Assembly: GCA_964498605.1 (NCBI GenBank)
Contig: CAZCHK010000027.1
Span: 1-28,344, forward strand
Direction: 5' to 3'
Origin: JBGQAS01 sp964498605
GTDB taxonomy: Bacteria > Chloroflexota > Anaerolineae > Anaerolineales > Anaerolineaceae
DNA: 28,344 nt
In this document: positions 24,147 to 28,344 of the stretch, one piece after another
How positions within the stretch are numbered: position 1 is the stretch's first letter
How the letters are laid out: the number at the start of each line of letters is the position of its first letter
Made by a program: the position numbers and the translations under genes
The notes under the pieces: generated by a model
Databases searched by the model: none
Told to the model about the DNA's origin: nothing
Seen by the model: the letters and a program-made list of their open reading frames with translations, nothing else

Positions 24147-24701
24147 ATGATCGACAGAATTAAGAAAGCCATCCTGTACCAGCTGGGCGTGTACACGGAA
24201 GTTGCCAATGATGCCACCTTTACCACCAGCGCCTGGATCATTCTGGCAGTGTCGTATGTTTTATATGCGCTGGGGGGCGCCGCGACGACATCCATTTTCG
24301 GACTGTACCACTGGTCCTTCCTGTCATTCATCTTGACAGCCGTTCTGGGGATCGGTTCCTTCGTGCTGGGTGTTTTTGTCATCGTCTGGCTTGCCAAGCC
24401 GCTGTTCAACGTGGATCTGAAATTCGAAACTCTATTCAGACCCCTGGCGCTTGCCAGCGTATTCTACGCAGCTGGCATCCTGGGCTTAATCCCCGGTATA
24501 GGCGGGGTGCTTCACATCCTGGCTGCCCTGGCAGCTTTTGTTGCCATGTTGTTTGCCCTGAAGACTGTCACGGGGCTGGACTGGATCAAAGTGATCGCTT
24601 TGATCGTGCTCATGGGGCTGGTGGTCGGACTGGTGTCAGGTATCATCAGCGCGATCGTTGGCATTGGCGCGGCAGGAATCGCCCTGACAGGTTTGGGATA
24701 A
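24147..24701 (+). CDS. Yip1-family-like integral membrane protein (184 aa)
   Basis: A short polar N-terminus (MIDRIKKAILYQLGVYTEVA) is followed by about five helices (near 28-50, 57-82, 97-117, 119-137 and 148-180) rich in Gly and Ala, the layout of bacterial Yip1-domain proteins. GGAGG lies 5 bases before ATG 24147; a TATAAT at 24111-24116 is the likely -10, so the longer frame from 24099 is rejected. It is a single gene between two terminators. No catalytic residues are visible and the function of bacterial members is not well known. Confidence 0.72.
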   Translation: MIDRIKKAILYQLGVYTEVANDATFTTSAWIILAVSYVLYALGGAATTSIFGLYHWSFLSFILTAVLGIGSFVLGVFVIVWLAKPLFNVDLKFETLFRPLALASVFYAAGILGLIPGIGGVLHILAALAAFVAMLFALKTVTGLDWIKVIALIVLMGLVVGLVSGIISAIVGIGAAGIALTGLG

Positions 24702-24720
24702 CTTAATCGTTCCAGAATTG

Positions 24721-24749
24721 AGCCGATAGCTTGACTATCGGCTTTTTTT
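24721..24749 (+). terminator. Intrinsic terminator after the Yip1-like gene
   Basis: AGCCGATAG and CTATCGGCT form a nine-base stem with loop CTTGA, followed by a T-run. Its end touches the stop codon of the convergent ABC gene; the minus direction lacks a T-run. Confidence 0.92.
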
Positions 24750-26568
24750 ATGGGGTAGACTGGGCGATCTGGTGCGCTTTTTCCACGTATTCAAGGCTTT
24801 GGTGCCTGAAATATGTGTTGTAAAGGGTGGAATAATGCCCCCCGGCTGCCAGCAGCCCTGCGTGATCGCCCTCTTCGATGATTCGGCCCTTCTCCATGAC
24901 AATGATGCGGTCAGCGCTCTTGACGGTGGACAGGCGGTGGGCGATCAGGATGCTGGTCGTGCTTGCCAGGATGAGGCTGAGCGCCTGCTGGATCTGCCAT
25001 TCAGTGAAAGGGTCGATACTGGCAGTGGCCTCATCTAGAACGAAAATCTCGGGTTTTTGCACCAGGACGCGCATGAGCGAAACAAGCTGACGCTGACCCA
25101 TGCTCAAACGGGCACCACGTTCACCCACCTCGGTCTTCAATCCGTCCGGGAGAGTCTCCAGCCACTCTCCATTGCCGATGTGTTTTGCCAGCCGCAGGAT
25201 TTCCCGGTCCGTTGCCCGGGGACGGGCGTAGCGGATATTCTCGAGCACGCTGCCTGAAAACAGGAAAGGCAGCTGCGAAACGATGCCCAGATGCTGCCGG
25301 TACTCGTTCAGATCGAAAGAGCGGATATCCTGTCCATCGATCAGGATCCTGCCGCCTTGGAACTCGTAAAATCGGGCGATCAGTTTCGCGATGGATGATT
25401 TTCCCGCGCCGGTGTGCCCCACCAGGGCTACGTTCTCACCGGGAGGGATGTGCAGCTCGAAATCATCCAGAACCTCTTCGTTCTTCTTGTAGTAGAAACG
25501 CACGCGCTCGAAATCAATTTGACCCTTAAGGGAAGGGACGGGCTGATGAGCCTTCTGCGTGACAGCCGGTTCCGCGTCGATCAGGGCGAAGACGCGCTCG
25601 GAAGCTGAGAGCCCGTTCTGGATTGATGACCAGAAAGAAGAAATGTTCATTACCGGGAAGAGGAACCGGTCCAGGGACTGCAGGAAAAGGAACCAGGCAC
25701 CGGCAGTGACCACAATGTTCACCACCGAAAGTCCGCCGAAGTACATGACCACGGCCGTGGCAACACCGGCAAGACCGTTCAGGATTGGAAAGACCATGTT
25801 CAGAAGCACGCCGCGGCGCCAGTTCACGTCGTAGGAGCGCTTATTGGCTTTGTTGAACTCATCGAAAATGCTTTTTTCCTGGCGGAAATTCTTGGCGACC
25901 GCTATCCCGCTGACCGTTTCCTTGATGGTGGAGTTCACGTTTGCCATGGCGCGCATGCCCTGCTGGGTGGCCTTGCGCGCGATGCGGCGGAAGAGGATGC
26001 CGAAGCCAAAGACGACCGGCATGATGGTAAAAACCATCAGGGACAGGCGCCACTCGATGTTGATCAGCACAACCCCCAGCACGATCACTTCCAGCAGCTG
26101 GGCGGCCACGTCTGTGACGATCGTGACGAGCTGGCCGAAATCCTGCGTGTCCGAGGTGATGCGGGAGACGATGCGACCGGAGGAATATTCATCGTAAAAG
26201 GACAGGTCGTGGTTGGCGGCGGCCTGGAAACCATCGCTGGCAAGCTGCATGACCACGCTGGCGATGGCCTGAACCATGGTGCGGCGGGCGATCCAGTTGG
26301 CCAGCCAGATGAACAACCCGATGCCTAACGCGACCGCGCTAACTGTGATGATGCCGCTGAGAGGAGGATCTTTTTCCAGAAGGTCGACAGCGCGGGAGAT
26401 GACCATCACCGTTGTTGCGCTGGCCAGGGCGATCAGGATGGTTAGGATCGAAACAAGGACGATCCGCGAACGCTGGGGGGCGAAGTAGCCCAGGATGCGT
26501 TTGATGAGATCGCTGTCTTTGTACTTGCGGTCGTATTTTTCGGCGTCCAGTCCTTCAAAAAATCCCAT
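24748..26568 (-). CDS. ABC exporter subunit with the consensus ATPase domain (606 aa)
   Basis: The six-helix export domain (about 35-325) is followed by one ATPase domain (about 350-590). Walker A is GHTGAGKSS, Walker B is IFVLDEATASID with catalytic Glu, and the switch His is in LIAHRLSTV. The signature motif is LSMGQ, not LSGGQ (Met at 25100-25102). In a heterodimer this altered signature faces the partner's Walker motifs, which are also altered. It is the second gene of a two-gene operon: GGAT is the only ribosome-binding hint and the gap to the partner is 7 bases. Substrate is unknown; lipids, peptides or drugs are all handled by the family (MsbA/BmrCD/TM287-288 type). Confidence 0.93.
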   Translation of the reverse strand: MGFFEGLDAEKYDRKYKDSDLIKRILGYFAPQRSRIVLVSILTILIALASATTVMVISRAVDLLEKDPPLSGIITVSAVALGIGLFIWLANWIARRTMVQAIASVVMQLASDGFQAAANHDLSFYDEYSSGRIVSRITSDTQDFGQLVTIVTDVAAQLLEVIVLGVVLINIEWRLSLMVFTIMPVVFGFGILFRRIARKATQQGMRAMANVNSTIKETVSGIAVAKNFRQEKSIFDEFNKANKRSYDVNWRRGVLLNMVFPILNGLAGVATAVVMYFGGLSVVNIVVTAGAWFLFLQSLDRFLFPVMNISSFWSSIQNGLSASERVFALIDAEPAVTQKAHQPVPSLKGQIDFERVRFYYKKNEEVLDDFELHIPPGENVALVGHTGAGKSSIAKLIARFYEFQGGRILIDGQDIRSFDLNEYRQHLGIVSQLPFLFSGSVLENIRYARPRATDREILRLAKHIGNGEWLETLPDGLKTEVGERGARLSMGQRQLVSLMRVLVQKPEIFVLDEATASIDPFTEWQIQQALSLILASTTSILIAHRLSTVKSADRIIVMEKGRIIEEGDHAGLLAAGGHYSTLYNTYFRHQSLEYVEKAHQIAQSTP

Positions 26569-26575
26569 AATATCC

Positions 26576-28339
26576 TTATGACTCGCTGAAGATCCGGCGG
26601 TATGCTTCGGATGTCTTCATCAAGTCGTCGTGCGTGCCCATGTCCGCCAGCCTGCCTTTGCGCATGACCAGGATCAGGTCCGCCCAGCGGATCTGGGAAA
26701 GCCGGTGCGTGATGATGAAAGTGGTGCGCCCCCTGGCAGCGGCGTAGATCGCGCGCTGGATGAGGTCCTCCGTGGCGCTGTCAATGGCGCTGGTCGAGTC
26801 ATCCAGAATCAGGATGCGCGGATCGGTCAGGAAGGCGCGGGCGAGCGCCAGACGCTGGCGCTGTCCACCCGAGAGTGTGACACCCCGCTCGCCGATGACT
26901 GTTTTGTACCCCTTCTTGAACGTGCGGATGAATTCATCAGCCTGCGCGGCTTTCGCGGCAGCCTCAACCTCAGCCTGGGTGGCTTTTTGTTTGCCAAAGG
27001 CGATGTTGTCTGAAATGGAGCGGGAGAACAGAAAGATGTCCTGTTCGATCATGGAAACGCTGCGGCGCAACGCCGCCAGGTTCCAATCCCGGGTGTCCAC
27101 CCCGTCGATCAGCACCTGTCCCTTGCTGACGTCATAGGTGCGGTTGAGAAGCCTGACCAGCGTTGTCTTGCTGGAACCGGTTTGACCGACAATAGCAACT
27201 GTTTGTCCGGGCTTGACCTTGAAGCTGATCCGCTCGAGGACCGTATCACCCGGATTGTACTGGAATGACACATTCTTGAATTCCACCTCGCCGACGATTG
27301 GTTTGTCGTATCCTTCAAGGTTCTGGTCCAGGTTGTTTTCACGATTGATCAGGTCCAGGATGCGGCGCGCGCCAGCCAGCCCGGAGGCGATCTGCGAGTA
27401 GGCCCACAGCGACGTGAAGGTGGGAAAATCGAGCATCAGGAGCAGCCCGTAGTAGCCGATGACCTGTCCCATGTCCAGGATACCGTTTTTGTACAGCAAT
27501 AATGCGTGGAAAAGACCGGCTGCCAGGGCGGTGGTGAGCAGCAGCAGGGGCAGGAAACGGGCTTCCGTCTTGCCCTGTTTCACCGCGGCGTTTTTATAGC
27601 GCGTGGCGTTCTTGGTGAAGCGCTGCACCTCTTCCTTTTCCTGGGAAGCGCCCTTGACCGTTTCGATCCCGTCCAGGGCTTCGGCCAGGCGAGTGTTCAG
27701 GGCGCCGAACGATTCGCGGACTTCGTCGGTGATCGGCTTTAATGTGCGCAGGTATTCCCACAGTGCCAAAAAGTAGAAAATGATGAACAGGAGAGGCGTG
27801 ACGATCAACGCTGGGTGGTAAGTGGTCGGGGCCAGGACCAGGGGCATGATCAGGAAGTTGAGCGAACCGATGACCATGTTCAGGCCGGGGCTGAAGAAGA
27901 AATTCACCTGGCGCACGTCGTTGGTGGCACGCGCCATCGTGTCGCCGATGGGTTGCAGGCTGTGGAAGGTCATGCTCTTGCCGAGCAGGCTGGTATAAAG
28001 CTCTTCGCGCACGTTCCGTTCCGTACGCTGGGCGCCCAGCTCGAAGCCAGCGTTGCGCACGAATTGCAAACCGCCGCGCACCAGCTGTGAGACCGCCAGG
28101 ACCAAAGCCAGAATGCCCAGCTGCCCGACATTTTCCTTGGCATTTGGCGCGGTAATCAGGTTGTATGCCCTGCCAATGATGATGGGAGAAATGGACATCA
28201 GGGCAGCGTTGCAGAACGCGCCGAACATCGCGGCCAGGTTCAGGTGCCAGTTGTGCCGCGCGTGCGACATGATCCAGAGGAAGGGGTTTTTCCTGTTGGT
28301 CTTAAAACGCTGCGGTAATGAAAATTCGGAGATGCTCAT
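26576..28339 (-). CDS. ABC exporter subunit with the degenerate ATP site (587 aa)
   Basis: Layout matches its partner: six helices (about 35-310), then an ATPase domain (about 340-580). Walker A reads GQTGSSKTT, with Ser in place of the usual Gly before Lys (27170-27172). Walker B reads ILILDDSTSAID, with Asp in place of catalytic Glu (26798-26800). The signature is normal LSGGQRQ and the switch His is in IITHRLSQI. An Asp at the catalytic position is the known mark of the weak site of heterodimeric exporters. ATG 28339 starts five bases from the window edge, so its promoter and ribosome binding site are only partly visible. Confidence 0.93.
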   Translation of the reverse strand: MSISEFSLPQRFKTNRKNPFLWIMSHARHNWHLNLAAMFGAFCNAALMSISPIIIGRAYNLITAPNAKENVGQLGILALVLAVSQLVRGGLQFVRNAGFELGAQRTERNVREELYTSLLGKSMTFHSLQPIGDTMARATNDVRQVNFFFSPGLNMVIGSLNFLIMPLVLAPTTYHPALIVTPLLFIIFYFLALWEYLRTLKPITDEVRESFGALNTRLAEALDGIETVKGASQEKEEVQRFTKNATRYKNAAVKQGKTEARFLPLLLLTTALAAGLFHALLLYKNGILDMGQVIGYYGLLLMLDFPTFTSLWAYSQIASGLAGARRILDLINRENNLDQNLEGYDKPIVGEVEFKNVSFQYNPGDTVLERISFKVKPGQTVAIVGQTGSSKTTLVRLLNRTYDVSKGQVLIDGVDTRDWNLAALRRSVSMIEQDIFLFSRSISDNIAFGKQKATQAEVEAAAKAAQADEFIRTFKKGYKTVIGERGVTLSGGQRQRLALARAFLTDPRILILDDSTSAIDSATEDLIQRAIYAAARGRTTFIITHRLSQIRWADLILVMRKGRLADMGTHDDLMKTSEAYRRIFSES

Positions 28340-28344
28340 GTGCA

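Noticed and set aside
1..28344. CRISPR arrays, tRNA, rRNA, insertion sequences, attachment sites
   Set aside because: No regular repeat-spacer pattern, no tRNA-like cloverleaf or rRNA sequence, and no transposase or terminal inverted repeats were seen by eye.

Overview
The window looks like a contig from an anaerobic or microaerobic bacterium, most likely a member of the Chloroflexota (Anaerolineae type). This is inference. It rests on a sortase-fusion surface protein with an internal LPxTG motif, an ECF sigma factor paired with a DUF5667-like membrane protein, a DUF4405-type cytochrome, a flavodiiron protein and a glycyl radical enzyme. A 100-N placeholder at 9701-9800 shows it is a gapped draft assembly.

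Layout. (1) 1-1343, minus: a secreted surface protein running off the left edge; a sortase-like domain begins after an LPSTG motif. (2) 1573-7271, plus: an operon of a FadR-like regulator, a glycyl radical enzyme, its radical-SAM activase, a split-barrel flavin-type protein and a small membrane protein. (3) 7669-13449, plus: a second operon of a closer FadR homologue, a GlpD-type FAD dehydrogenase (interrupted by the gap), an alkyl-DHAP-synthase (AGPS)-like FAD enzyme and an FGGY kinase. Both regulator genes have a near-identical promoter: a TTTGATGCARTTCG box, TTGACA, a 17-base spacer, a TATACT-like -10, then a FadR-type operator (TGGTNNNACCA or nearly so) at the transcription start, 7-8 bases before an ATG without a clear Shine-Dalgarno. 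(4) 13501-16200, minus: a P-type cation ATPase. (5) 16646-18089, minus: a ferric-reductase-like flavocytochrome followed by a 32-residue single-helix protein. (6) 18158-19057, plus: a lipoprotein. (7) 19100-20281, minus: a flavodiiron protein. (8) 20489-21241, plus: a CDP-alcohol phosphatidyltransferase, ending tail to tail with a minus-strand pair (an anchored OB-fold-like protein and a DUF4405-like membrane cytochrome, 21238-22361). (9) 22517-24021, plus: an ECF sigma factor and its probable membrane regulator. (10) 24147-24701, plus: a Yip1-like membrane protein. (11) 24748-28339, minus: a heterodimeric ABC exporter with one degenerate ATP site.

The most interesting part is 1573-13449. An FGGY kinase lacking the glycerol-binding Glu of glycerol kinase, a GlpD-type dehydrogenase and an AGPS-like enzyme would form a short route for alkylglycerol (ether-lipid) breakdown: phosphorylate, oxidise to alkyl-DHAP, then release the fatty alcohol by the AGPS exchange reaction in reverse. 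Control by FadR-type, acyl-CoA-sensing regulators fits lipid substrates. The neighbouring glycyl radical enzyme, with the same promoter design, may act on a related substrate. The gene families and promoter elements are visible in the sequence; the pathway is a hypothesis. Regions 4-11 hold ordinary cation-transport, redox, oxygen-detoxification, lipid and envelope functions.
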